DNA of 36,800 nucleotides, from the NCBI GenBank assembly GCA_035527275.1, contig DATLBA010000073.1, positions 1-36,800 on the forward strand, given 5' to 3'. Positions 1-8,073 of this stretch are shown here, piece by piece. The stretch comes from DATLBA01 sp035527275 (GTDB taxonomy: Bacteria; Planctomycetota; Phycisphaerae; FEN-1346). The position numbers were made by a program, and so were the translations under genes. The notes under the pieces are model-generated. The model made no database searches and was not told the DNA's origin. It saw nothing but the letters and a program-made list of their open reading frames with translations. Position 1 is the first letter of the stretch, and each line of letters begins with the position of its first letter.

Positions 1-176
1 CCGGCATCTACGAGGCGCTGGTCACGACGGCGGCGGGCCTGACCGTCGCCATCCCGAGCCTCGTGCTCTATCTGGTCTTTGTGGCAAGGATCGACAAACT
101 GGTCGGCGAGATGGACGATCTGACGCTGGAGTTCGTCGAGACGATTGAGGAGGGGGGACACTCGGCCGCGGCATAG
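1..176 (+). CDS. exbB: ExbB/TolQ/MotA-family proton channel subunit, 3' end only
   Basis: The window opens inside this gene. The last 57 residues are present in frame 3 and stop at TAG 174-176. The visible part starts GIYEALVTTAAGLTVAIPS and continues into a hydrophobic segment. This is the last transmembrane helix of the ExbB/TolQ/MotA family, where the Thr-rich, Ala/Gly-rich face lines the proton path. A short acidic cytoplasmic tail follows (about 25 residues). ExbB forms the inner-membrane pentamer that uses the proton gradient to drive a TonB- or TolA-like partner, together with ExbD. The exbD gene follows 70 bases downstream on the same strand, which supports the call. Sub-family (ExbB versus TolQ) cannot be settled from the fragment. 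Confidence 0.85.
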   Translation, partial: GIYEALVTTAAGLTVAIPSLVLYLVFVARIDKLVGEMDDLTLEFVETIEEGGHSAAA

Positions 177-246
177 GATGCAGCCGTCCGAGCCGCCTAT
201 CCGGGCGGGCCCGGCGCTGAACGCCGCCGGCGCAAAGGAGTCAGCC

Positions 247-663
247 ATGCGCATCGATAGAGGCACCGGAGAAGAGAGGGTTGAGATGAACCTGACGCCG
301 ATGATCGACGTCGTGTTCCTCCTGATTATCTTTTTCATGGTCGCGACGAAATTTGCAGAGATCGAGCGCGACCTACGCGTCAATCCACCCTCGTCGAAAC
401 ACGCTCAGCCGATTACCGCCACGCCGCGCGAACTCATCGTTAACGTCACCGAGAGGGGCCAGTATATCATCTCCGGCGTCGAATACACGCCCGAAGACCT
501 CGAACGCCTCATCGCGCGCGCCGTCAAAGAGAACCCCAACCAGACGGTTGTCATCCGCGGCGACCGGCGGGTGATGTTGCAATTGCCCGTCAACGTGCTG
601 AGCCTGTGCGAGAAGTATGAGGTGAAACGCAAGTTTCTGACGATAACCGTTCCCGGCTCGTGA
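247..663 (+). CDS. exbD: ExbD/TolR-family biopolymer transport protein
   Basis: This 138-residue protein has the ExbD/TolR plan: a short cytoplasmic N-terminus, one transmembrane helix (about 15-37) and a periplasmic domain. The helix carries the family motif LTPMIDVVFLLIIFF, with the essential proton-relay Asp at residue 21. The periplasmic part (about 40-138) includes the typical VVIRGDRRV strand. The ATG at 247 is chosen because AAAGGAG lies just upstream and because the longer reading from 145 adds only low-complexity residues. With the preceding ExbB it should form a proton-driven motor. The last four bases overlap the GTG start of the large downstream gene, so the two are probably translationally coupled and act together. 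Confidence 0.93.
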   Translation: MRIDRGTGEERVEMNLTPMIDVVFLLIIFFMVATKFAEIERDLRVNPPSSKHAQPITATPRELIVNVTERGQYIISGVEYTPEDLERLIARAVKENPNQTVVIRGDRRVMLQLPVNVLSLCEKYEVKRKFLTITVPGS

Positions 664-3600
664 GCGAGAGCCGTATGCCCGAACCTCAGGCGAAACGCGT
701 TTGGCTCCGCCGGACCCTCTGGGTCGCCGTGCCGCTTCTTCTCCTGGCGGCGGCGATAGCCTTTCTGGCATGGCCGCGGCGGGAGGTTCTCTATACGGAC
801 GGCGAGCGGTCCTGGCCCGCGCGCGACGGGCTGGGCCTTCGCAGCGTTCTCTGGGACGCCGGCGAGCCGCTCGAAGCGCTCGGCGACCTGGACCAGGATT
901 ACGACCCGTGCCTCTCGGCCGACGGTCGGGAACTATACTTCACGCGCGGACGGGCGGGGGAAGACGCCGAAATCTACGTGACCCACCGCTCCCGCGACGG
1001 ATGGACCGAACCCAGATCGCTGAAGGAAATCAACACCCGGTTCGATGAGATCGGCCCCGCCCTGGCCCCCGACGGCGCAACGCTCTACTTCTATTCCAAC
1101 CGGCCCGGCGGGGAAGGGGGTTACGACCTCTACGTCTCGCGGCACGACGGCTCGCGATGGTCGAGCCCGGCGAACCTGGGCCCTGGCATCAATTCCTCCT
1201 TCAATGAATACGACCCGTTCGTCGCGCCCGACGGCTCGTCGCTTCTTTTCGCCTCGAATCGGCCGACACAAGAGGACGAGAGGCCCGAGGAAGGGGCCTG
1301 GCCCGCCACGCTCCGCGAGCAACGCACCCTTTATGACTATGACATCTACGCCGTGGACCTCGAGGAGGAGGCCGCCGAACCCCGGCGTCTGGATGCCGTC
1401 TGCTCCGCCGCGAACGACGGCCAGCCTGCCGTCTCGCCGGACGGCAAATGGCTCTATTTTGCCTCCGACCGGGCCGACGGCTTTGGCGGATACGACCTGT
1501 GGCGGTCGCGCATCGGCATCGAACCGCTGGCCGGTCTCCTGCCGCCCGAGAACCTCGGCCTTCCGCTTAACAGCGCCGCCAATGAACTCGATCCCGCCCT
1601 CAGCCTCGAAGGCTTCGGCCTCTACTTCTCCAGCGACCGCGCCGAGCCGGACATCTACTCCCTCTATTACGCCCGCAGCCACGAGGTTTACCGGATGGTC
1701 CGGACGCGGCGTTTGGCCGTCGGCCGCCTTATCGGCCGGTTGTCGTGGCCGCTCATCGGTCTGATTCTCGCGCTCGCCGGCCTGGCCTTGACGCTGTTGG
1801 CCCTCGTGAAATTGCGCAGGCGCCCCGGCTTGCTGGCCACCGCGATGATGGCCTCGCTCGTCGTCCACCTGGTTGCGCTCAGCCTGTTTACCCTGTGGCA
1901 ACTGTCAATGCGCGTGGCGGAACTGGCCCGATCCGAGGAACGGTTTGAGGTGGCCATTGCGATCCCGGGCTTGGCCGAGAGCGAACTTTCGAGCGAGTTG
2001 CGGACCGCCCTGACGGACCTTGCCCGGCTGGACACGGCCCAATTTGCCGTCGAAAAGACCGAAATGCTCACCGCACCGCCGGAGCCGGACCTCCGCGAGC
2101 CGGAAATCGCGCTGGCGATTCCGGAGCCCCAGCCTCGCCAAATTGAGGTCATCCCGCCTGAAAATCGGCCGGAGGAACCAGACGAATCCCCCAGGTGGGA
2201 ATCCGCACCGGTCCCGGTCCCTGAACTCCTCCCGCCTGAGCCGATAGAGCCCATGCGGCCGCGCGAGGTGCGCCCCGCCGAGCGGCTTGAGCCGCCGGCA
2301 CCGCAGCCGATTGCCATCGCGCTGAGGCGGGAAGCACCGGTTGCGCTTCGAGATGCGCCGACGCCGAAGCCTTCGCCTGAACCGATGGCGGCCGAGCCGA
2401 AGCCTACCCCCATGGTGCCGACACTTGAGCAGCCGGCGCCGAAGCCCACGCGGCTTGATCTGGAAATCGAGGCCCGCTTGCCGCTCGCCATCGAGAGCCC
2501 GGCGGTGCCGGACGTAAGACCGGCGAAGGCCGAGGTCCAAGCGCGCCCGGTGCTCGCGGAACCGGAGCCGGCGCCGGAGGACATTGATACGCGGCCGCTT
2601 GCAACCACGCGGTCGGAGCCCCCTTCGGGTGAGCCGGCGGTCACAGTTTCCGCACCGGTGCCCGCCGCGCCCACTGCATTGCCGCCAACCGAGGCGCCGC
2701 TTGTGGGCTTGAGAGCCCAGGGGTCGCCGACCGTCCAAACGGCGGTCATCAAGGAGGAGCCCGCGTCCCGCGGCGCGGCTGTTCCGGCGGCCGAGACGCT
2801 GGACATCGTGTCACCCGCCGTCGGTCCCGTTGAGCCAAGAGCACCGGTGGTCCGTGCGAATGGCACGGCCGAGGCCAAGCCGCCGGCCCGCGCGCTGCCG
2901 GCCGTGCCGCGCCAACGAGGCCCGGTGGCCCTCGCCCCCGCCGGAACGGTTGAAGGCCCCGACATGGCCGACGAGATGCGTTTGGACGACCGGGCCGTCG
3001 GGCCGACACTCGTCGAGGCGCCCGACGCAGCCGCCGCTCCCCCGAGTCGCATTTTTGAAGTGGTCGAAGGCGAGCCCGTGGTGCGCCGGGCGGCGGTTGC
3101 CGCCGGCGAGGCGGCCGTACCGGTGGACCTGGCGAGGCCAGCGGCTGTGCCGGCACCGCGTGAGGCGCGCCGCGCCCCTGTGCCGACCGAAGCCGCTCCG
3201 CGCGGAATGCTTGCGCCGGGCCGCGCAGCCACGGCCGAACCGCCCCTTGCTGTTGAAAGGACGGCTCCGGAGGCCGCGGTGGCCGACCCTGTCGCCCCCG
3301 CCGAGGAGACGCTTCTGGCGTCCACGGCGCTTGTGGGTTCCGCGGTTGGGACACCGGAGGTGGGCGAGGCGGTGCGCGTGGCGATTCTGCCGCCACCCGC
3401 GCCGATTGAGGCGGACGTGACCGCGCCGCCCAATCCGCTGCCCTTGAAAGAGATCTACAGCCTGCGCACGAAGCCGCGCGACAAGACAATCGAAAAACTG
3501 GGCGGCACGCCGGAGACTGAAGAGGCGGTTCGGCAAGCGCTGGTGTGGTTGGCACGGCACCAGAACCCCGACGGCCGCTGGGACGTGGACGAGTTTATGC

Positions 3601-4577
3601 AGAACTATGAGGAGGGGGGAAAGCGGGCGGACGGGCGCGGCAGTCGCGGCCGCCAGGACATCGGCGTGACAGCGCTGGCGGCTCTGTCGTTCATCGGGGC
3701 GGGACATACGCACATCCCGGTCAGGGGTGTGGCCAAGGCAAGTGAATATGCTGAAACTGTCCGGAAGGCCATCGACTGGATGCTCGCCGGTCAGAAAGAA
3801 AACGGCGACCTGCGTCAAGGCGGGCAGATGTATGGTCAGGCGATTGCGACGATGGTTTTGTGCGAAGCATACACGATGACGGGTGATGAGCGGCTCGCCG
3901 AGCCCATCCGCCGGGCCGTCCGGTTTATCATCGACGCCCAGAACCCGGGGCTCGGCTGGCGATACGAGCCGCGCGACTCCTCCAACGATACGAGCATCGT
4001 GGGTTGGCAAATCATGGCTCTCAAGAGCGCCGAGATCGCCGGCTTCCAGGTCCCGCCGAAGGTTTATCGCGGCGGCGCCAACTGGCTCGACAAGGTGCGG
4101 CAGGGCAAACAGGGCGGCCTGTACACCTACCAGTCGGGCAACGGGCCCAGTCCCGCCATGACCGCCGAAGGCCTGTTCACCGAACAGTACATCGACTTCA
4201 AGCCGCACACCCCGCGGACCGCCGAGTCGGTCGCCTATCTTCTGGAGCATAAGCCGCGGTGGAACGGCTCCAAAGAGGAACGGAACCTTTACTACTGGTA
4301 TTACGCGACGATGTCGCTCCATCAACTCGGCGGGCCGGAGTGGAACGAGTGGAACGCCGAGATTCGCAAGACCCTCGTCGAGTCGCAGCGCCGGGACGGC
4401 CCGTTCGCCGGCAGTTGGGACCCGAATACCACGTGGGGTGGATACGGGGGGCGAGTGTACACAACGGCCACAGCGGCACTGACCCTCGAGGTCTATTACC
4501 GATACCTTCCCTTCTACGCCCTTCGCCTGGGCGAATCGGCGGCGGCTGCGGGTGCAGCCGGCGGCGGAAGTCATTAG
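660..4577 (+). CDS. PD40 propeller / TonB-like SxxxH helix / Pro-rich linker / alpha-alpha toroid fusion protein
   Basis: This 1305-residue envelope protein starts at a GTG overlapping the exbD stop (GTGA); an ATG at 675 is the alternative. Visible parts: transmembrane helix 1 (17-37); five PD40/TolB-type repeats (about 80-340) with signatures such as SPDGKWLYFASDR; helix 2 (361-383); a short basic loop (KLRRR); helix 3 (391-413) containing Ser399 and His403 in SxxxH spacing, as in TonB (Ser16/His20); a Pro/Ala/Glu-rich linker (about 430-925); and an alpha/alpha toroid (about 930-1290) of the prenyltransferase/squalene-cyclase fold with repeats such as ARHQNPDGRW. No cyclase DxDD motif is seen in the expected place, so terpenoid cyclase activity is unlikely. 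By the positive-inside rule, the propeller, linker and toroid all lie in the periplasm. The exbBD operon suggests that ExbBD energises it; this is inference. Confidence 0.85.
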   Translation: MSESRMPEPQAKRVWLRRTLWVAVPLLLLAAAIAFLAWPRREVLYTDGERSWPARDGLGLRSVLWDAGEPLEALGDLDQDYDPCLSADGRELYFTRGRAGEDAEIYVTHRSRDGWTEPRSLKEINTRFDEIGPALAPDGATLYFYSNRPGGEGGYDLYVSRHDGSRWSSPANLGPGINSSFNEYDPFVAPDGSSLLFASNRPTQEDERPEEGAWPATLREQRTLYDYDIYAVDLEEEAAEPRRLDAVCSAANDGQPAVSPDGKWLYFASDRADGFGGYDLWRSRIGIEPLAGLLPPENLGLPLNSAANELDPALSLEGFGLYFSSDRAEPDIYSLYYARSHEVYRMVRTRRLAVGRLIGRLSWPLIGLILALAGLALTLLALVKLRRRPGLLATAMMASLVVHLVALSLFTLWQLSMRVAELARSEERFEVAIAIPGLAESELSSELRTALTDLARLDTAQFAVEKTEMLTAPPEPDLREPEIALAIPEPQPRQIEVIPPENRPEEPDESPRWESAPVPVPELLPPEPIEPMRPREVRPAERLEPPAPQPIAIALRREAPVALRDAPTPKPSPEPMAAEPKPTPMVPTLEQPAPKPTRLDLEIEARLPLAIESPAVPDVRPAKAEVQARPVLAEPEPAPEDIDTRPLATTRSEPPSGEPAVTVSAPVPAAPTALPPTEAPLVGLRAQGSPTVQTAVIKEEPASRGAAVPAAETLDIVSPAVGPVEPRAPVVRANGTAEAKPPARALPAVPRQRGPVALAPAGTVEGPDMADEMRLDDRAVGPTLVEAPDAAAAPPSRIFEVVEGEPVVRRAAVAAGEAAVPVDLARPAAVPAPREARRAPVPTEAAPRGMLAPGRAATAEPPLAVERTAPEAAVADPVAPAEETLLASTALVGSAVGTPEVGEAVRVAILPPPAPIEADVTAPPNPLPLKEIYSLRTKPRDKTIEKLGGTPETEEAVRQALVWLARHQNPDGRWDVDEFMQNYEEGGKRADGRGSRGRQDIGVTALAALSFIGAGHTHIPVRGVAKASEYAETVRKAIDWMLAGQKENGDLRQGGQMYGQAIATMVLCEAYTMTGDERLAEPIRRAVRFIIDAQNPGLGWRYEPRDSSNDTSIVGWQIMALKSAEIAGFQVPPKVYRGGANWLDKVRQGKQGGLYTYQSGNGPSPAMTAEGLFTEQYIDFKPHTPRTAESVAYLLEHKPRWNGSKEERNLYYWYYATMSLHQLGGPEWNEWNAEIRKTLVESQRRDGPFAGSWDPNTTWGGYGGRVYTTATAALTLEVYYRYLPFYALRLGESAAAAGAAGGGSH

Positions 4578-4620
4578 CGAAAGGCCGCCGGCCGAGGGTC
4601 CTTTGGTGTCCGGGGTGGCG

Positions 4621-4663
4621 ACGTGATATTCCTCGCTCACAGCGAGGACACTCTCACTTCACG
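4621..4663. terminator. Stem-loop between convergent genes, candidate bidirectional terminator
   Basis: A perfect 8-bp stem (TCCTCGCT / AGCGAGGA, 4630-4637 and 4641-4648) closes a 3-base loop. Outer arms ACGTGA (4621-4626) and TCACGT (4658-4663) extend it as an imperfect cruciform. It lies in the 120-base gap between the convergent toroid gene and ptsI, where a terminator is expected. There is no long T run on either side, so an intrinsic Rho-independent role is not certain. Confidence 0.45.
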
Positions 4664-4697
4664 TTTGCGCGGCTCTGGCTTCGGCCCCCTCGAGGAC

Positions 4698-6440
4698 TTA
4701 TAAGAACATCTCCGGCAGGAGTCGGCGGGCAAGTTCCGAAAGGTAAGCGTCCACCTCGCGGTCTGAATCGAACTGGAACACGCGCTCGACGACCTGGCGT
4801 GCCTGGGCGAGCGTCGTGCTTCGGATGACCTTCTTCACCTCGAGCAGCGTGGCCGGCGAGACGCTGAGCACATGGACCCCCAGACCCACCAAGAGGAGCG
4901 TGTAGATGGGCTCGCCCGCCATTTCGCCACACACCGCGACTTCGATGCCGGCCTCATGGGCCGTCTTCACTACCTCCTGGATCAGCCGCAGAACGGCCGG
5001 ATGGCCCGCTGTGAACAGGTCGGCCACACGCGTGTTCGAGCGGTCCACCGCCAGCGTGTACTGGACCAAGTCGTTGGTGCCGATGCTGAAGAAGTCGCAC
5101 TCGCGGGCGAAGTTCCGGGCCATGATGGCCGCGCTCGGAACCTCGATCATGATGCCGACTTCCATCCGCTCGTCGAACGGCACACCCTCTTCTTCCAGGT
5201 CTTCGCGGACGTCGCGGAGAATCATTTTGGCCTGACGCAGTTCCTTCAGGTTCGTCACCAGGGGGAACATGACGCGCGTGGGTCCCAAGGCGCTGGCGCG
5301 CAGGATCGCCCGCAGTTGGGTCTTGAATAGTTCAATATGCTGGAGACTGAAGCGGATGCTTCGAAAGCCGAGGAACGGGTTCCGCTCGTCGTAGTCGCCC
5401 GAGAGGTGGGTGAACTTGTCAGCCCCCAGGTCGCAGGTGCGAATGGTAATCGGCCGGCCGTCGAGCGCCTCGATTGCTTCGGCGTAGGCCTGAAAATGGT
5501 CCTCCTCGCTCGGGTCATCTTCGCGGTCCAGGTACAGGAATTCCGTCCGGTACAGGCCGATGCCGCTCGCGCCGCGCGCGAGGCACGCTTCCACATCGTG
5601 GGGGAACTCGATGTTGCCCCACAGGAGCATTTCGTGACCGTCCTGGGTTACAGCGGGCAGGTCCCGCAGGTCGCGGAGTGACTCTTCCATCCGGTGAAAG
5701 CGCTGCTCGGCCTCGCGGTATCGCCGGATGCCGTCCTTGTCGGGGTTGACGATCACCAGGCCCCGGTTGCCGTCCACCACGACGGTATCGCCACCGGAGG
5801 CGTCCGCCGTGATGGTCTGGAGGCCGACCACCGCCGGGATGCCCATCGCGCGGGCGACGATGGCCGTGTGGCTGGTGCGGCCGCCAATGTCGGTTGCGAA
5901 CGCGAGGATCTTCGAGCGGTCCAGGCTGGCGGTCTGGCTCGGCGTCAGGTCGTGGGCCAGGACGATCACCGGCTCGGTCAGGCGCCCGAGGGTCTCGCGC
6001 TTCGCACCGATTAAGTTCCTCAGGAGGCGTTTTTCCACATCGTACACGTCGGCGACACGTTCGGCCATGTAGCGGTTGGGGAGTTTGAGGAACTTCTTCG
6101 CGTAGCCCCGCAGAACGGTGGAGACGGCATATTCGGCGGTGTAGTGTTCGCGCTCGACAAGTTCGTGGACTTCTTCGGTGAGTCGGTCGTCGGTCAGCAG
6201 GGCGTCCTGGACGTCGAAGATGGCGCCGAGTTTTTCGCCGATGTCGCGGGCGACGCGGCCCCTCAGGTCGCGCACCTCTTCCTTGGCCCGCTCGACCGCC
6301 TGGGCGAAGCGCGCCAGTTCCGCCCCCACCTCCTCGGGTTCGATGCTGCGGCGGGGGATGCGAAACTGCTCGCTGTCCAGGACGATCGCAGGTGCGATCG
6401 CCAGGCCCGGCGACACCGCAATACCCTTGTGAATTTCCAT
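4698..6440 (-). CDS. ptsI: Phosphoenolpyruvate-protein phosphotransferase (PTS enzyme I)
   Basis: Enzyme I autophosphorylates from PEP and passes the phosphate to HPr in the cytoplasm. From the ATG at 6440 the protein has 580 residues, close to the usual 570-580. The N-terminal HPr-binding and phosphohistidine half carries GGRTSHTAIVARAMGIPAVVG with the active-site His at residue 191, matching His189 of E. coli. The C-terminal TIM-barrel half contains the PEP-binding arginines and the CGEMAGEP segment with the catalytic Cys. An upstream in-frame ATG at 6476 would overlap ptsH and add 12 residues, but the family N-terminus begins at MEIHKGIAVSPG, so 6440 is preferred. It is last in hpf-ptsN-ptsH-ptsI, 25 bases after ptsH. 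Confidence 0.95.
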   Translation of the reverse strand: MEIHKGIAVSPGLAIAPAIVLDSEQFRIPRRSIEPEEVGAELARFAQAVERAKEEVRDLRGRVARDIGEKLGAIFDVQDALLTDDRLTEEVHELVEREHYTAEYAVSTVLRGYAKKFLKLPNRYMAERVADVYDVEKRLLRNLIGAKRETLGRLTEPVIVLAHDLTPSQTASLDRSKILAFATDIGGRTSHTAIVARAMGIPAVVGLQTITADASGGDTVVVDGNRGLVIVNPDKDGIRRYREAEQRFHRMEESLRDLRDLPAVTQDGHEMLLWGNIEFPHDVEACLARGASGIGLYRTEFLYLDREDDPSEEDHFQAYAEAIEALDGRPITIRTCDLGADKFTHLSGDYDERNPFLGFRSIRFSLQHIELFKTQLRAILRASALGPTRVMFPLVTNLKELRQAKMILRDVREDLEEEGVPFDERMEVGIMIEVPSAAIMARNFARECDFFSIGTNDLVQYTLAVDRSNTRVADLFTAGHPAVLRLIQEVVKTAHEAGIEVAVCGEMAGEPIYTLLLVGLGVHVLSVSPATLLEVKKVIRSTTLAQARQVVERVFQFDSDREVDAYLSELARRLLPEMFL

Positions 6441-6465
6441 CCCGTTCGATTGACGCGCGTCGGCG

Positions 6466-6738
6466 TCAATCCTCATTGAATTTGCGGCGGATTAACTCCC
6501 CCAGTGCTTCGAGACATTCCTTGGCGCCCCCGCCCTCGGCCTCGATTCGCATATTGGCGCCCTGAAGCGCCTCACCCGCCAGTTCCAGCAGGTCCACAAT
6601 GCTCTTGCCGTTGGCCGTCTTGTCGGCCACCGAGACGGTCACGCGACACGGAAACCGGTTGGCGATCTTGACGAAGTCCGCCGCCGGCCGCATGTGCAAA
6701 CCCTGTCGGTTGGTAATCTCGACCTCGCATATCGGCAC
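6466..6738 (-). CDS. ptsH: HPr phosphocarrier protein
   Basis: This 90-residue HPr receives phosphate from enzyme I on His15, seen in NRQGLHMRPA, and passes it to EIIA proteins. Ser46 is also present in the NGKSIVDLLEL segment. That is the site which HPr kinase/phosphorylase modifies in Gram-positive and many other bacteria, so regulation by Ser phosphorylation is possible; no hprK gene lies in the window. The start is a GTG with a GAGGGA-type ribosome site upstream. It lies between ptsN (39 bases upstream) and ptsI. A strand and helix pattern of beta-alpha-beta-beta-alpha type fits the family. Confidence 0.95.
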   Translation of the reverse strand: MPICEVEITNRQGLHMRPAADFVKIANRFPCRVTVSVADKTANGKSIVDLLELAGEALQGANMRIEAEGGGAKECLEALGELIRRKFNED

Positions 6739-6777
6739 GTGCTCATCCCTCTCGCGTGAACGAACACTCCAGAAGTG

Positions 6778-7248
6778 TCAGGCCGGTTCTTCATCGGCTT
6801 CGCGCAATAGATCGATCAACTCCTCCCGGGTGGTCGCCTGGCACATAAAACGCCGCAGGTTGTCGTTCTTGACGCTTCGGAAAATGTGTTCCATCGCCTT
6901 CAGGTGTTCTTCCGGGTTGTCGGGATTTGAGAGCAGGAGAAAAAACAGATGGACCGGCCGGCTGTCGAGCGCTGCGAACTCGACGCCAGCCGCGCTCCGT
7001 GCCACCGTGCCCACGATACTGCGGACGGCTTCGTTCTTCGCGTGCGGAATGGCAACCCCGTTACCGAATCCCGTTGTGCCCTTCTTCTCGCGTCGCACGA
7101 CGGCATCGACGAGGCGGCGGCGATCCGCTTTCGCCACTGCCTTCGCTTCAACCAGGGCGCCGACCATCTCGTCCACGGCAGCCCGCGCCGTCCGCGCCTT
7201 CAGATCCGCCAGAATGGCTTCCGTACAAACGAAATTCACCAGGCGCAT
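6778..7248 (-). CDS. ptsN: PTS EIIA component, nitrogen/fructose type
   Basis: This 156-residue protein is a single EIIA domain of the fructose/mannitol/PtsN class. The phosphorylated His is residue 69 in FGNGVAIPHAKN. The N-terminus (DLKARTARAAVDEMVGAL) and the HLFFLLLSNPDNPEEHLKAM segment are characteristic. PtsN-type proteins act as regulators rather than as part of a sugar permease. No EIIB or EIIC gene is nearby and the gene sits right after hpf, the usual neighbour of ptsN, so the regulatory role is favoured. Start ATG 7248 has a GGAG site a few bases upstream. A fructose-specific EIIA is the alternative. Confidence 0.88.
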   Translation of the reverse strand: MRLVNFVCTEAILADLKARTARAAVDEMVGALVEAKAVAKADRRRLVDAVVRREKKGTTGFGNGVAIPHAKNEAVRSIVGTVARSAAGVEFAALDSRPVHLFFLLLSNPDNPEEHLKAMEHIFRSVKNDNLRRFMCQATTREELIDLLREADEEPA

Positions 7249-7273
7249 GGGCTCCGACCCCTTGTTCGTTTCC

Positions 7274-7603
7274 TCAGGTTCGTGTGGGCTGGTGCGGGTT
7301 CGGTCCTCGGCCTTTCCGGTTGCGGGTTCGGTCCTTGTGCTTCACCAGTTGCCGCTCCAGCCGGTCCGCCGCCTGGTCGATGGCGGCGCACGTCTCCTCG
7401 CCCAATGCCCGACCCACCAGGTCGTGCATGTGTTCCAGTTCCGCGATCATCTCGCACACCGGGTGGTCGCCGTCGCTGTCCAGCACCACCCGAATCGATT
7501 GAATTCGATTGTAGTACTTGAGAAGCCGCTGAGCCCTCTTCCCGGCGTAGGCTCTCGTGTCCGCGGTGACAGGCTTATGCCGCGACGAAATCTCGATCCG
7601 CAA
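7274..7603 (-). CDS. hpf: Ribosome hibernation promoting factor, short form
   Basis: This 109-residue member of the HPF/RaiA (YfiA) family binds the 30S subunit and inactivates ribosomes in starvation. The N-terminal half (IEISSRHKPVTADTRAYAGK) and the middle segment (VVLDSDGDHPVCEMIAELEH) follow the beta-alpha-beta fold. The C-terminus is a short Arg/Lys/Pro-rich tail without the long-form dimerisation domain. The start is a TTG at 7603 with GGAGGG upstream, so translation may be weak or regulated. It is first in the hpf-ptsN-ptsH-ptsI unit, with a sigma70-like promoter at 7669-7697. The hpf-ptsN association is widespread in bacteria. Confidence 0.88.
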   Translation of the reverse strand: MRIEISSRHKPVTADTRAYAGKRAQRLLKYYNRIQSIRVVLDSDGDHPVCEMIAELEHMHDLVGRALGEETCAAIDQAADRLERQLVKHKDRTRNRKGRGPNPHQPTRT

Positions 7604-7668
7604 GGTGTCCCTCCAATCCGGCCCGGAGACCCGCCATGGGATAACACAGCCCCGCGGTAAGCGCCGTG

Positions 7669-7697
7669 AGTCTATCAGATCCCCCGGGCGAAGTCAA
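7669..7697 (-). promoter_or_regulatory. Sigma70-like promoter of the hpf-pts operon
   Basis: Read on the minus strand: -35 TTGACT (7692-7697), a 17-base spacer and -10 TAGACT (7669-7674). Transcription would start near 7662, about 60 bases before the hpf TTG codon. The match and spacing are good for a GC-rich genome, and the position fits the start of the operon. Confidence 0.6.
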
Positions 7698-7769
7698 CCG
7701 TTTGACTCTTGGGCGCCGCGTGCCCTTCGTGGGGCTGTTTTCGGCCGCCTCGGACCCGTTTTTGGCCGC

Positions 7770-7798
7770 TTGACGCGGCCCGGCGGCCCGGGTATGGT
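7770..7798 (+). promoter_or_regulatory. Sigma70-like promoter of the small gene at 7846
   Basis: -35 TTGACG (7770-7775), a 17-base spacer and -10 TATGGT (7793-7798). Transcription would start near 7805, about 40 bases before the ATG at 7846. It stands back to back with the promoter of the hpf operon. Confidence 0.6.
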
Positions 7799-7845
7799 GA
7801 GTGAGGAAAGTGATGGGAGATGGGCTCCTGTTTCGGAGGCGGAAC

Positions 7846-8067
7846 ATGAAAGACAAGGTTCAGAAGGCGCGGAAAATCCTGCGGCACGTCCTCAAGGAGT
7901 TCGAGCCGACCAGGAATCACGCCGTCGGCGCCGGGCGCGAACTGCTTCTGGCCGTCCGAAGCGCCGTGGACGCCGAGATTAACCTGCTGGACGCCGCGAC
8001 GAAAAAGAAACCGACCGACGATAACCCACCGACCCACCACGTTGACGTGACGGAAGAAACCGACTAA
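7846..8067 (+). CDS. Small uncharacterised protein, 73 residues
   Basis: I do not recognise the family. The ATG at 7846 is preceded by GGAGG with good spacing and by a near-consensus promoter, which argues that it is real. The first 25 residues are basic and probably helical (MKDKVQKARKILRHVLKEF). A second helix-prone, heptad-like stretch follows (about 27-48), then a polar, His/Asp/Thr-rich tail (about 49-73) that looks disordered. No signal peptide or membrane segment is visible. It stands alone between the divergent hpf operon and the convergent coaB end (6 bases apart). A small nucleic-acid- or ribosome-associated protein is possible but unproven. Confidence 0.65.
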   Translation: MKDKVQKARKILRHVLKEFEPTRNHAVGAGRELLLAVRSAVDAEINLLDAATKKKPTDDNPPTHHVDVTEETD

Positions 8068-8073
8068 CCGCCG

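Noticed and set aside
3444..4577. Squalene-hopene cyclase or terpenoid synthesis enzyme
   Set aside because: The fold matches, but the DxDD acid motif is not found where it should be (only a DVDE near the first repeat), and the protein is a membrane-anchored fusion next to exbBD.
1688..4640. Long open frames on the minus strand opposite the Pro-rich linker and toroid
   Set aside because: They are low-complexity (Ala/Gly/Ser/Arg) mirror readings of GC-rich codons. The plus-strand frame has recognisable domains throughout.
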